A stretch of DNA of 64,000 bases from Paludibacteraceae bacterium (GTDB lineage: Bacteria; Bacteroidota; Bacteroidia; Bacteroidales; Paludibacteraceae), in assembly GCA_017527905.1 (NCBI GenBank), contig JAFXPK010000004.1, positions 1 to 64,000 on the forward strand, given 5' to 3'. The notes below the pieces were generated by a model. It was not told where the DNA came from. It did no database searches and saw nothing but the letters and a program-made list of their open reading frames with translations. Positions within the stretch are counted from its first letter, which is position 1. The number at the start of each line of letters is the position of its first letter. Positions 16,973 through 25,667 of this stretch are shown one piece after another. The translations under genes and the position numbers were made by a program.

Positions 16973-18628
16973 ATGAATAAGTTTCGTAAAATCGTCGTGT
17001 GTTGCCTCTCCTCCGTGTTGGCGGGGAGCATGAGTCTTTATGCGGGTACGAACGTGATGGTGGGTAAGGCTGCCTCGAAGGATGGCTCCACCTTCTGCAC
17101 CTATTCGGCTGATTCGTACTATCTCTACGGTGAACTCTCTTTTTATCCTGCCACAAGCAATGCCAAGTACATGCAGACGGACATCTATGGTTGGGATACC
17201 CATAAGTACCAGGGGAAGATTGACGAGGTGTCGGAGACATATGCCGTCCTTGGTAATATCAATGAACATCAGGTCTGCATCACGGAGTCCACGTTCGGAG
17301 GCCGTAAGGAACTGCAGGATACTACGGGTGTCTTGGACTATGGCAACCTGATCTACGTCACGCTCCAACGCTCTAAGACCGCTCAACAGGCCATTCAGGT
17401 CATGACGGAGCTGGTGAACCGTTACGGTTACTGCAGTATGGGAGAAACCTTCTCCATCGCGGACCCTAACGAGGTGTGGATCATGGAGATGATCGGGAAG
17501 GGGCCTGATATCAAGGGCGCGGTTTGGGTGGCGCTGCGTGTGCCGGACGACTGCATCTGTGCCCATACGAACCATTCGCGCATTACAACCTTCCCTTTGA
17601 ATGATAGGGAGAACTGCCGCTATTCCAGGGATGTGATCTCTTTCGCGAAGGAGATGGGCTATTTTAACGGGAAGAACAAGGACTTCAGCTTCTCCGCCGC
17701 ATATGACCCTATGTCGTTCAGCGCCAGACGTTTCTGTGATGCGAGGGTGTGGAGCATCTACCGCAAGGTGAACCCTGACATGGAAAAGTACATCGACTAT
17801 GTCTTGGGCAAATCCGACGAACCGATGCCTCTGTGGGTGAAGCCTGCGAACAAGGTCTCTCTGCTGGAATTGAAGAACCTGATGCGTGACCATTTCGAGA
17901 ACTCTCCTCTGGCTCTGACGGAGGATGTGGGCGCCGAGCCTTTCGGTGCGGACTACCGTTTTGAGCCTAGGTTTTGGGAACTGAACGGACAAACCTATTT
18001 CAACGAGTCGCCTATCGCTGGTCCGAAGAACGCCTTTTCGTTCGTGGCCCAGATGCGCAGCTGGTTGCCGGGCAAGATTGGTGGTGTGCTATGGTTCGGT
18101 GTGGACGATGCGACCTTCACGGTCTACGTGCCGATTTATTGCGGCACGACGGAGGTGCCTAATTGTTTCAAAACGGGTAATGGTAGCTTGCTGGAGTTCT
18201 CTTGGGACTCTGCCTACTGGGTCTTCAATTGGGTCTCCAACATGGCTTACGGCAAGTATAAATATATGGCTCCTGACATCCGCAAAGTACAGGCTGAGTT
18301 TGAGCAGAAGCTGGAGGATAACCTGCAGGTGGTGGAGGAGGCGGCGCAATCCCTCTTCAAGAAATCACCTGATTACGCGAACCGTTTCCTTACGGAATAC
18401 TCCGAGAACCAGAGCGTGCTGATGATGCGCCAATGGAAGGCCTTGGGCGAATTCCTCATGGTGAAGTATGCCGATGGAAACATCAAGCGTGAAAGGAAGG
18501 GTAAGTTCATTGACAACGGATGGGGCGTGCCGGATGATATACAAACGCCTGGCTATTCGAAGAGCTACTATCAGCGTGTCGTGGATGAAACAGGTGATAA
18601 GTTCAAGGTGAACGAGCCGGAGAAGTGA
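16973..18628 (+). CDS. peptidase C69 (dipeptidase) family protein lacking the expected nucleophile Cys
   Basis: The 551-residue protein has a signal peptide ending SLYA, then GTNVMVGKAASKDGSTFCTYSADSY. This matches the N-terminus of secreted C69 dipeptidases, which after processing begin with the catalytic Cys in 'CTxxxVGKxASxDGS'. Here that position is Gly25 (codon GGT; TGT would be Cys). Further family marks are 'MGETFSIADPNEVWIMEMIGKG' and 'VALRVPDDCICAHTNHSRI', followed by the long helical C-terminus. I start at the ATG at 16973, 2 bp after the M23 stop. An in-frame TTG at 16964 would overlap that gene. It may be inactive, or use a different nucleophile. Confidence 0.88.
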   Translation: MNKFRKIVVCCLSSVLAGSMSLYAGTNVMVGKAASKDGSTFCTYSADSYYLYGELSFYPATSNAKYMQTDIYGWDTHKYQGKIDEVSETYAVLGNINEHQVCITESTFGGRKELQDTTGVLDYGNLIYVTLQRSKTAQQAIQVMTELVNRYGYCSMGETFSIADPNEVWIMEMIGKGPDIKGAVWVALRVPDDCICAHTNHSRITTFPLNDRENCRYSRDVISFAKEMGYFNGKNKDFSFSAAYDPMSFSARRFCDARVWSIYRKVNPDMEKYIDYVLGKSDEPMPLWVKPANKVSLLELKNLMRDHFENSPLALTEDVGAEPFGADYRFEPRFWELNGQTYFNESPIAGPKNAFSFVAQMRSWLPGKIGGVLWFGVDDATFTVYVPIYCGTTEVPNCFKTGNGSLLEFSWDSAYWVFNWVSNMAYGKYKYMAPDIRKVQAEFEQKLEDNLQVVEEAAQSLFKKSPDYANRFLTEYSENQSVLMMRQWKALGEFLMVKYADGNIKRERKGKFIDNGWGVPDDIQTPGYSKSYYQRVVDETGDKFKVNEPEK

Positions 18629-18645
18629 TCCTTCGACGTTCCGCT

Positions 18646-19176
18646 TTATTCCTTTATTTTTTCCAGTCTGGACATTGGTATTTCCAAGGAGCAGGCGATG
18701 AGCCCAGTGAGGCGGACGACCACTTTTTTCATGTTGTCCACCCGGATGAGTTCCCCCTCAACACCTGCCATCGGTCCTTTCGTGATTCGAACTTTTGTTC
18801 CTGGCGCATAGATGAGCTCGTCTTCGATCCGAATCTCTTCGTCGTTGTAGTTGATGAACTTTATGAAGTTCTCCATCTCATGGTCGGGCACCGTCATGAT
18901 TTCGTGTCTGACGTGGGTGGTGTTGATGGCGTAGCGGATGGGTATGCATTTCTCGTTGGGGATGGATAGGGCAGTCTCTTTGTCGGTGTGGATGAATAGG
19001 ATGCCGGGAATCAGTACCACCTCCACCTTTTTGCGGCGGTCGTGCCATTGGCGTATTTCCTCCCTGATGGGTAGGTATACCTCTATCCCCAGCTCTTCCA
19101 CTGTTCTTCTGATTTTTTTCTCTTGCCTTGCCCTGGTCCTTGCTACGAACCAATGGGTTTCCTGGTTGCTTGCCAT
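18646..19176 (-). CDS. NusG/UpxY-family transcription antitermination protein
   Basis: The 176-residue cytoplasmic protein has an N-terminal NGN domain (HWFVARTRARQEKKIRRTVEELGIEVYLP) and a C-terminal KOW segment (APGTKVRITKGPMAGVEGELIRVDN). This is the UpxY group of NusG paralogues, which bind RNA polymerase and let it read through long operons. In Bacteroides they head capsule clusters, but no polysaccharide genes lie nearby here. The start at 19176 (MASNQETHW) is chosen because the NGN domain begins there; the in-frame extension to 19293 has no homology-like sequence and covers the promoter region. It is divergent from the radical-SAM gene and convergent with the C69 gene, whose stop is 17 bp away. 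Confidence 0.88.
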   Translation of the reverse strand: MASNQETHWFVARTRARQEKKIRRTVEELGIEVYLPIREEIRQWHDRRKKVEVVLIPGILFIHTDKETALSIPNEKCIPIRYAINTTHVRHEIMTVPDHEMENFIKFINYNDEEIRIEDELIYAPGTKVRITKGPMAGVEGELIRVDNMKKVVVRLTGLIACSLEIPMSRLEKIKE

Positions 19177-19277
19177 CTCTTTTCTGTTTTTGCAGGGAGG
19201 TTTGTGTACGTTCCCACCATTGCGTGCACAAAGATAACTTTTTTTCCTCGTAATAGGGTGGTAAATGCTTTTTGTTA

Positions 19278-19285
19278 TAATTTTG
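19278..19285 (+). promoter_or_regulatory. -7 box of the radical-SAM gene
   Basis: TAATTTTG fits TAnnTTTG and lies 23 bp upstream of the ATG at 19309, in the divergent region with the UpxY-like gene. Confidence 0.45.
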
Positions 19286-19308
19286 CTTACCATAAAGAAA
19301 TTTCACGT

Positions 19309-19929
19309 ATGCAGTCTGTTCGGTTTATCGGTGTGGCCAGACATCGTCTGACGGTGGATGGCGAGGGTGTCACTACCTTGGCGGCCTTCTGGGGGTGTCC
19401 GCTCAAGTGTGCCTATTGCCTGAATCCTCAGTGCAACCGTGCCGATGCCTACTTGGTCATGCATACCCCCCAATCGTTGTACGAGTATGTGAAGGTGGAC
19501 CAACTCTATTTTCTGGCGACGGGCGGAGGGGTCACCTTTGGCGGTGGCGAGCCTCTGCTGAATGTGGAGTTCATCCGTTCGTTCAGGGAGTTGTGCGGGC
19601 CGCATTGGAACCTTACGCTGGAGACCTCGCTGAACGTGCCTAGCGCACTTTTCGAGAAGTCCGTGGATGTTGTGGACCATTATATGGTCGACGTCAAGGA
19701 TATGAATGAGGCGATTTATAAGGCATACACGGGACAGGATGCCGGACAGATGCTCTCCAACCTGCGTCGCCTGGCGGACCTGGGACTGCAGGAACGTGTC
19801 GTCGTCAGACTCCCTCTGATAGAACATTATAATACCGAGGAGGATGTGGAGAAAAGCGCGGAACAACTGACCGCCATGGGCTTCACCCATCTGGACCGAT
19901 TTAAGTATAAAACGGATATCGAGAAGTGA
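19309..19929 (+). CDS. radical SAM protein, glycyl-radical-enzyme activase-like
   Basis: The 207-residue protein has the radical-SAM cluster motif CPLKCAYC (C-x3-C-x2-C) following WG. Next come GGGVTFGGGEPLLN, the activase version of the SAM-binding GGE motif, and 'VDVKDMNEAIYKAYTGQD', which matches pyruvate-formate-lyase activating enzymes. It is about 40 residues shorter than typical PflA and lacks extra ferredoxin clusters. No glycyl radical enzyme gene is adjacent, so the target protein is not known. The start at 19309 is used because the preceding in-frame sequence overlaps the divergent gene. Confidence 0.85.
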   Translation: MQSVRFIGVARHRLTVDGEGVTTLAAFWGCPLKCAYCLNPQCNRADAYLVMHTPQSLYEYVKVDQLYFLATGGGVTFGGGEPLLNVEFIRSFRELCGPHWNLTLETSLNVPSALFEKSVDVVDHYMVDVKDMNEAIYKAYTGQDAGQMLSNLRRLADLGLQERVVVRLPLIEHYNTEEDVEKSAEQLTAMGFTHLDRFKYKTDIEK

Positions 19930-20177
19930 TGTTATTGCTAAATATCTGATAATTAGTTGTTTGTGTTGCCGAAAATATCTCCGGATAGAATCTTCTTAAA
20001 TTTATAATCAACAACACCGAACCGTTATCCACCCTTAACTCATCATTCTTAACTTTTAATTCTTAATTCTTAATTCATAAATCTCCTCCTTTCCTTTTTG
20101 TATGGAAAAAATATTTATCTTTATGCGCCGTTTTCTTACGGGTTTTAAGGTAAGTGTTTCTGTTAAACAGATAAAAT

Positions 20178-23100
20178 ATGATGAAAAACACAAAAGGCCT
20201 ATTGCGCCGCATCGTTCCGTTTCTAATGCTCCTTGGGGCTTCGTTGGCTTCCTTCGCACAGGAGAAGGCCTATTCCGCGTATCTATTCGCCTATTTTAAG
20301 GGCGAGGGGCTCTCTCAGGGTGAACAGATCTATTTCGCTGTGAGCCGGGATGGTCTACATTGGACTGACCTCAATGATGGTAACCCGGTCTTGGTCTCCA
20401 CCATGGGCGAGAAGGGTCTGCGCGACCCTTTCATCATGCGCTCGGCGGACGGAGAAAAATTCTATGTCATAGCTACAGACTTGAAAATCAATGGTAATGG
20501 TAACTGGTCGGCCGCACAGACCACGGGTAGCAAGTCTATCATGGTGTGGGAGTCCTCCGACTTGGTCCATTGGTCGGAACAGCGCATGTGCCGTGTCGCG
20601 CCTGATGGTGCGGGTTGCACATGGGCGCCCGAGGCGGTCTACGATGATGCGAGCGGACAATACCTGGTATTCTGGTCCTCCAAGATCCCTTCAGGCGATA
20701 ACACGCACCGTGTCTACTATTGCACGACCAAGGATTTCAAGACATTCAGCGAGGCGAAGGTGTGGATTGAGCTGCGGAATAGTTCCAACAGAGTCATCAG
20801 TGTGATCGATGCGACGGCCATCAAGGTGGGCGATACCTACTATCGTTTCAAGAAGAACGAGGCTACGGAACCGCATAGGAACGGGTTGCCTTCGGGCGGT
20901 AAGTATATCATCATGGAGAAGTCCAACTCGCTTTTGGGCAATTGGACGGAGATCAGCAGCGACATGAGCTCCCTTTCGGGCGTCGAAGGTCCTACCTGCT
21001 TCAAGTTCAATAACGAAGAGAAATGGTGCCTCCTTTTGGACGATTTCGGGGGAAAGGGTTACTTCCCGCTGGTGACGAGCGATTTGTCTTCCGGAAGGTT
21101 CTCCCAACTCAATTCCAGCCAATATTCTTTCCCTTCGGTCATGCGCCATGGCTCGGTCATCAACCTGACGGAGGACGAGTATTTCGGACTCTTGGCTAAA
21201 TATGACCCTAACCTGATGACGACGGTGAGCCTCAATCCGGCCTCGAAGCAACAGACGATGGAGGGCTGGGGTGTCTCCCTCTGCTGGTGGGCGAATATGT
21301 GCGGCAAGTGGAACGATAGCAAGGTGGATGAGCTGGTGAAGCTCCTGACGGACGAGGATGGTCTGAATTATAATATCTTCCGCTACAACATTGGTGGAGG
21401 GGATGATCCTTCCCACTACAACGGTCACATGTGCAACGGAAAGGGTAAGCGGGCCGAGATGGATGGCTTCAAGGCGAGCGCCAACTCCGGCTATGACTGG
21501 AGCAAGGACCCTGGACAGCGTAAGGTGCTGGAGAAAATCCACAAGGCGAGACCGGACGCTATCTTCGAGGCGTTCTCTAACTCCGCCCCTTACTGGATGA
21601 CCTACAGCGGATGCTCTTCGGGTCATTCCAATGCCTCTTCGGATAACCTCAAGCCTGAGTACTACGAGCAATTCTGCGACTACCTCATAGAGGTCTGCAA
21701 ACACTTCAAGAGCGAGTATGGCGTGGAGTTCAAGACATTGGATCCTTTCAATGAGCCGAACACCAACTATTGGGGCGCCAACGGTGGCCAGGAGGGTTGC
21801 CACTTCGACCCTTCTTCGCAGGTGAAACTGTTGCGGGTGCTCTATCCTAAACTGAAGCAGTCTGGCTTGAAGACGGTCATCTCCGCTTGCGACGAGACGA
21901 GCGTGAACACCGCCATCGACGAACTGAAGCGCTATCGGAAGGAGGGTGACATCATAGGCATGTTGGGACAGTTCAATGTGCATACGTATGGCGGAAACAC
22001 CATGGATCGAATCAATCTGAAGGACTTGGTGCGTGAGTCGGGCCTCCCTTTGTGGATGTCCGAAACGGGTGCCGGGGGTACGGGCATACAGGGCAATCTC
22101 TCTTTGGCGCAACGCATGTTCGACGACCTGAACTATCTGTTGCCGCAGGCTTGGGTGGACTGGCAGTTCGTGGAGGAGGGCAATGACCAATGGTGCCTCG
22201 TGAAGGGCGATTTCTCAAGACAGAGTTACTCCATCGTGAAGAATTATTACGTCCGTATGCAGGTGACCCGCTTCATCAAACAGGGCTATAGCTTGCTCTC
22301 CACGGGACGTGGCGACATCTTGGCGGCTGTGAGTCCCGACGAACAGGAGGTGGTTGTCGTGATGCTGAACACGGGGACCAACACGAAGCTGGTGAATGTG
22401 GACCTCTCCTTGCTGAAGAATGCCTCCTCTGACGTGAAACTCTATGTGACCAACTCGAAGCAGAATTGCCAGGAATCCTCCAACTATACGGTTGATAGCG
22501 AGACGTTCAGCTATGTGATGGGCGGGGAGGAGATAGCCACGGCCGTCTTCCGTGTCTCGCCATACAAGGGGATCTCCGGGCTTGATCCTGAGGCTGCATA
22601 TATGATCGTTCCCCGTGCCGCTTCAGGGGTGCTTTCCGCCGAGTCTTCGGAGAACCTGAAACTGGCTATTCTTTCTGCGGGCGATTCCCTGCAGTGCTGG
22701 CGCTTTCGCCTTTTGTCGAATGGTAACTATCAGATATACACCAAAAAGAATGGCAAGGAGATGGCCATCACGGACGATGGCTCCTACTACCTCCAGCTGA
22801 CAGAGCTGAGGACGGGCAATGCCTCGCAGGAGTTCCGTGTGGTGGACCATGGAGAGAACTGTTACACGATCATCTCCGCTTCCGATGACAAATGGTTCGA
22901 TTTGGAGGGCGTTAACACTTCCAACGGCACGAATATCGGTGTCTGGGAAGCGGGTGGAGCAGGGGAGAACGCGCACCGCGAGTGGCGCATCATACCGTTC
23001 CCTTATGCGAATGCCGCCATGATGGACCCTACCTCCCTTCCGGAAGGTACCGTTGCCAAGGCTCCTCTTGTTTATGCCTATGGCGAGGCGGATGGCTTGC

Positions 23101-23282
23101 GTGTGGTGAATTTCTCTTCCTCGAAGATGGACCTCCGTGTCTACAATATGGGCGGTCTCTGTGAGCGCACGCTGAAAGGCCTTTCGGATGCCTTTGTCTC
23201 TGTCCCGTTGCCTAAGGGACCGTACATCGTGGTCTACGAGGTGGAAGGGGAAAGGGGCACGACCAAGGTGCTCGTGAAGTAA
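20178..23282 (+). CDS. T9SS-exported multi-domain glycanase: GH43-like + GH30 + ricin-type lectin
   Basis: The 1,034-residue protein has a signal peptide ending SFAQ. A five-bladed GH43-like domain covers residues ~30-345, with 'GLRDPFIM' and 'CTWAPEAVYD' holding the pKa-modulator Asp and acid Glu; the usual first-blade Asp is not evident. A GH30 barrel with its beta side domain covers ~350-800, with acid/base Glu526 in DPFNEPN and nucleophile Glu629 in WMSETG. A ricin-like beta-trefoil follows at ~805-960, then a short type A T9SS tail. GH30 of this kind commonly cuts beta-1,6-galactan or beta-1,6-glucan, and GH43 removes arabinose or galactose. A target such as arabinogalactan is inferred. 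GH16 follows 43 bp later. Confidence 0.9.
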   Translation: MMKNTKGLLRRIVPFLMLLGASLASFAQEKAYSAYLFAYFKGEGLSQGEQIYFAVSRDGLHWTDLNDGNPVLVSTMGEKGLRDPFIMRSADGEKFYVIATDLKINGNGNWSAAQTTGSKSIMVWESSDLVHWSEQRMCRVAPDGAGCTWAPEAVYDDASGQYLVFWSSKIPSGDNTHRVYYCTTKDFKTFSEAKVWIELRNSSNRVISVIDATAIKVGDTYYRFKKNEATEPHRNGLPSGGKYIIMEKSNSLLGNWTEISSDMSSLSGVEGPTCFKFNNEEKWCLLLDDFGGKGYFPLVTSDLSSGRFSQLNSSQYSFPSVMRHGSVINLTEDEYFGLLAKYDPNLMTTVSLNPASKQQTMEGWGVSLCWWANMCGKWNDSKVDELVKLLTDEDGLNYNIFRYNIGGGDDPSHYNGHMCNGKGKRAEMDGFKASANSGYDWSKDPGQRKVLEKIHKARPDAIFEAFSNSAPYWMTYSGCSSGHSNASSDNLKPEYYEQFCDYLIEVCKHFKSEYGVEFKTLDPFNEPNTNYWGANGGQEGCHFDPSSQVKLLRVLYPKLKQSGLKTVISACDETSVNTAIDELKRYRKEGDIIGMLGQFNVHTYGGNTMDRINLKDLVRESGLPLWMSETGAGGTGIQGNLSLAQRMFDDLNYLLPQAWVDWQFVEEGNDQWCLVKGDFSRQSYSIVKNYYVRMQVTRFIKQGYSLLSTGRGDILAAVSPDEQEVVVVMLNTGTNTKLVNVDLSLLKNASSDVKLYVTNSKQNCQESSNYTVDSETFSYVMGGEEIATAVFRVSPYKGISGLDPEAAYMIVPRAASGVLSAESSENLKLAILSAGDSLQCWRFRLLSNGNYQIYTKKNGKEMAITDDGSYYLQLTELRTGNASQEFRVVDHGENCYTIISASDDKWFDLEGVNTSNGTNIGVWEAGGAGENAHREWRIIPFPYANAAMMDPTSLPEGTVAKAPLVYAYGEADGLRVVNFSSSKMDLRVYNMGGLCERTLKGLSDAFVSVPLPKGPYIVVYEVEGERGTTKVLVK

Positions 23283-23325
23283 TGTGCTTGTAACTGGTTT
23301 TTATAGGATATTTAAGGTTTAAGTT

Positions 23326-24828
23326 ATGAAAGATATAGTTTCTCGCTTGGGCATGGCTGCGCTGGCCCTCCTTTTCTCAGGTTCTCTCTATGCGGATCCA
23401 CCGGCTAACATGAGTGGTTGGACGATGGTCTTCAACGATGAGTTTGACGGTAATTCGTTGGACAAATCGAAGTGGAACCCGACGTACAACTGGGGTCATA
23501 CCCATAACCACCGTGCCTATTGCGTGGAGGAGAACGTATCCGTTTCGGATGGGTTGCTGCGTATCAAGGGCGAGGCGAAACGTCACCCGCAGGCTCCCGC
23601 CACGTGCAAGAGCGGCGACAAGACCTATTCGTTGGACTATACCTCTGGCGCCATTGACACGAGGGGTAAGTTTGAGGTGAAATACGGCTATATCGAGGGA
23701 CGTTTCAAGATGCCGAAGCAGTTGGGCACGTGGCCTGCGTTTTGGACGTTGCAGGATGGTTGGCCGCCTGAGATAGATATTTTCGAGGTGCCTCACGCAA
23801 GGAACCAGCATCATTACTACCTCCACTATACCAAGACGGATTGGTATGCCTCCCATGGCTCGGCTTGGGACCATGAGGCTTCTTTCGGAGGGGTGCATAC
23901 GGGTCCGGACAAGTCCGCCGATTTCCACACCTATGGCTTGGAGTGGAACGATCAATACCTGAGCTTCTATTTCGACGACAAATTGGTGGCGAGCTATAAC
24001 AAACCGTCGGAGATCAGCCAGTTGGCTAAGAATTATATCATCATCAACCTCGCCATTGGTGGTTGGGCCACGGACAATGGAAACCCGATTGAGGTGACGA
24101 GCGGCAACCCTGCCTACTTGGAGTGCGACTGGGTGCGTGTGTGGTCGAAGAACTCCGCGACGGATTTGCCACAGGGCAAGGTGCGTTTCTATTCGATGGA
24201 GACGGGTGAGTGCTTGCAGGCGAGTGATAATGACATCGTGCTGGGCGATTGCAACTCCTCCGCTTCCTTGGCTACGATAGCGGAGTCGGGTAGCGCCTAC
24301 CGTATCAACTTCGGCAATAAGGTGCTGGAAATACCGAACGAGACGAAGGAGGCGGGTGTCGCTGTCGGTCTGTGGGAGTGGAACGGCAAGGCGCACCAGC
24401 AGTTGGGCCTATCCAAGGAAAAGGATTACCCGGGTCTGGTGGTCAGCATGCGCTTCACGCACAGTGGCTACTACGTGTTGACGGACAAGGGCGATGTGGT
24501 GCAGAATGTGCGCCCTAGCGATCGTCCGCTCGCCTCGTTGTGGCGGATTTACGAGGAGGGTGAGGAAATCATCACATCGGTGGAAAAAACGGCTGATACG
24601 GACGCTCCTCTTAGCTTGTGGTATGTGGATGGCCTCCTGCATTTCATGAGGAATGGTGCGCAGGGTGATTTGCCTTATTACGTGTATGATATCCGAGGCG
24701 TTATGGTGAACCATGGTATAGTGAATGACGGTGATGGAATCCTTCCGTTGGATCTGCGTAGCGGTGTTTACGTCGTGAAGGTGGAAGTCGGAGGAGCACA
24801 GACAGATTATCGTTTGGTTGTGAGGTGA
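23326..24828 (+). CDS. T9SS-exported GH16 beta-glucanase/galactanase with ricin-like domain
   Basis: The 500-residue protein has a signal peptide (cleavage near LYA-DPP). A GH16 jelly-roll domain covers residues ~30-278 and contains the catalytic core E149-I-D151-I-F-E154 preceded by WPAFWTLQDGWPP. A ricin-like segment lies at ~285-410 ('MRFTHSGYYVLTDKGDVVQNVRP'). A type A T9SS tail (~435-500) has the pattern 'DLRSGVYVVKVEVGG' and ends in YRLVVR. The EIDIFE form is that of family 16 enzymes on beta-1,3/1,4-glucans, agarose or carrageenan. It is the second gene of an operon with the GH43-GH30 fusion and ends at a strong bidirectional terminator. No SusC/SusD pair is present. Confidence 0.93.
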   Translation: MKDIVSRLGMAALALLFSGSLYADPPANMSGWTMVFNDEFDGNSLDKSKWNPTYNWGHTHNHRAYCVEENVSVSDGLLRIKGEAKRHPQAPATCKSGDKTYSLDYTSGAIDTRGKFEVKYGYIEGRFKMPKQLGTWPAFWTLQDGWPPEIDIFEVPHARNQHHYYLHYTKTDWYASHGSAWDHEASFGGVHTGPDKSADFHTYGLEWNDQYLSFYFDDKLVASYNKPSEISQLAKNYIIINLAIGGWATDNGNPIEVTSGNPAYLECDWVRVWSKNSATDLPQGKVRFYSMETGECLQASDNDIVLGDCNSSASLATIAESGSAYRINFGNKVLEIPNETKEAGVAVGLWEWNGKAHQQLGLSKEKDYPGLVVSMRFTHSGYYVLTDKGDVVQNVRPSDRPLASLWRIYEEGEEIITSVEKTADTDAPLSLWYVDGLLHFMRNGAQGDLPYYVYDIRGVMVNHGIVNDGDGILPLDLRSGVYVVKVEVGGAQTDYRLVVR

Positions 24829-24865
24829 GAGATATCCTTCCAGTTACGGGTCTGTGGCTTGTAGG

Positions 24866-24911
24866 TAAAAAAGAATCGGTTGACTACAATGTAGCCAACC
24901 GATTCTTTTAT
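24866..24911. terminator. bidirectional terminator between GH16 and the barrel protein gene
   Basis: Arms AAAAGAATCGGTTG and CAACCGATTCTTTT, extended by CTAC/GTAG pairing next to the loop, lie between convergent genes. A- and T-runs on the two sides fit termination in both directions. Confidence 0.93.
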
Positions 24912-24925
24912 GATGTTTTACGTTT

Positions 24926-25615
24926 TTAGTATCTGAATCCTAGGATTCCCATGACGCAGTTGTTGCGGGCATCTAGGATGTGGTACACGTCGTTGTGGTA
25001 GTTGTTGAACATGCCGAATTCATAGGCGATCATGAGGGAAATGCGTCGGATCTCGATACCTGTCTCCGCCACGAATCCGAGGTCGAATCTTTTGAATCGG
25101 CTATCGTAATCCTCTGAGAAACTACTGATGAGTGTTGGCCTTCCGTCATTCTCTTTGTTCTTGAACCAATATTTCCTCTCTCCTGCCACACCAACACCGA
25201 AGTATGGTCCTACTAGAAATTTCCATGATACTTCATACTCGATAGGCACTCTAAACCCAATCAATGCCGGTAATTCCACGTAGAAGAGGTTGGCCGTCGC
25301 TTTTTCATTGTCGTATAATTTGAGCGGACCTCCATTCTCCAACCATTGGTGTCCATTGATCCTACATCCTTTCCTGTTGAATGTCAGTCCTGTTTCCACG
25401 AACACGTGCTCGCTGAAGTTAATGTCGAGGAAAAAGCCGAATCTGAAACCTAATATGCCTTTCTTGCCGTATGCTTCATAGGCGTTTCCCCATTGGTTGG
25501 CGAATCCCGCACCCATGTCGAATCCGAATTGCACTTTGCTGTCATATCCGTATTGTGCGTTTGCACTGAAAAGGAACAGAAAAACCGTCGCAACTACACT
25601 GATTATCTTTTTCAT
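24926..25615 (-). CDS. outer-membrane beta-barrel protein, PorT-like
   Basis: The 229-residue protein has a signal peptide ending SANA-QYGYDSK. Its mature part is an alternating pattern of aromatic and glycine residues typical of an 8-stranded outer-membrane barrel: FGFDMGAGFANQW, GFRFGFFLDINFSEHVFVETGLTF, LPALIGFRVPI, KFLVGPYFGVGV, DLGFVAETGIEI, SLMIAYEFGMFN, and a last strand CVMGILGFRY ending in an aromatic. This is the PorT/OMP_b-brl_2 family of Bacteroidetes. PorT itself is needed for T9SS, but many paralogues exist, and I cannot say whether this one takes part in secretion. It is monocistronic. Confidence 0.88.
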   Translation of the reverse strand: MKKIISVVATVFLFLFSANAQYGYDSKVQFGFDMGAGFANQWGNAYEAYGKKGILGFRFGFFLDINFSEHVFVETGLTFNRKGCRINGHQWLENGGPLKLYDNEKATANLFYVELPALIGFRVPIEYEVSWKFLVGPYFGVGVAGERKYWFKNKENDGRPTLISSFSEDYDSRFKRFDLGFVAETGIEIRRISLMIAYEFGMFNNYHNDVYHILDARNNCVMGILGFRY

Positions 25616-25667
25616 GGAATATAAAAATTTATATTTTTATAAAATTTAGGCAAAAATAATAAATCAT

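Noticed and set aside
20691..22190. 499-residue minus-strand frame inside the GH43-GH30 gene
   Set aside because: It is a shadow of a gene with intact GH30 catalytic glutamates; composition is Arg/Leu/His-rich noise.
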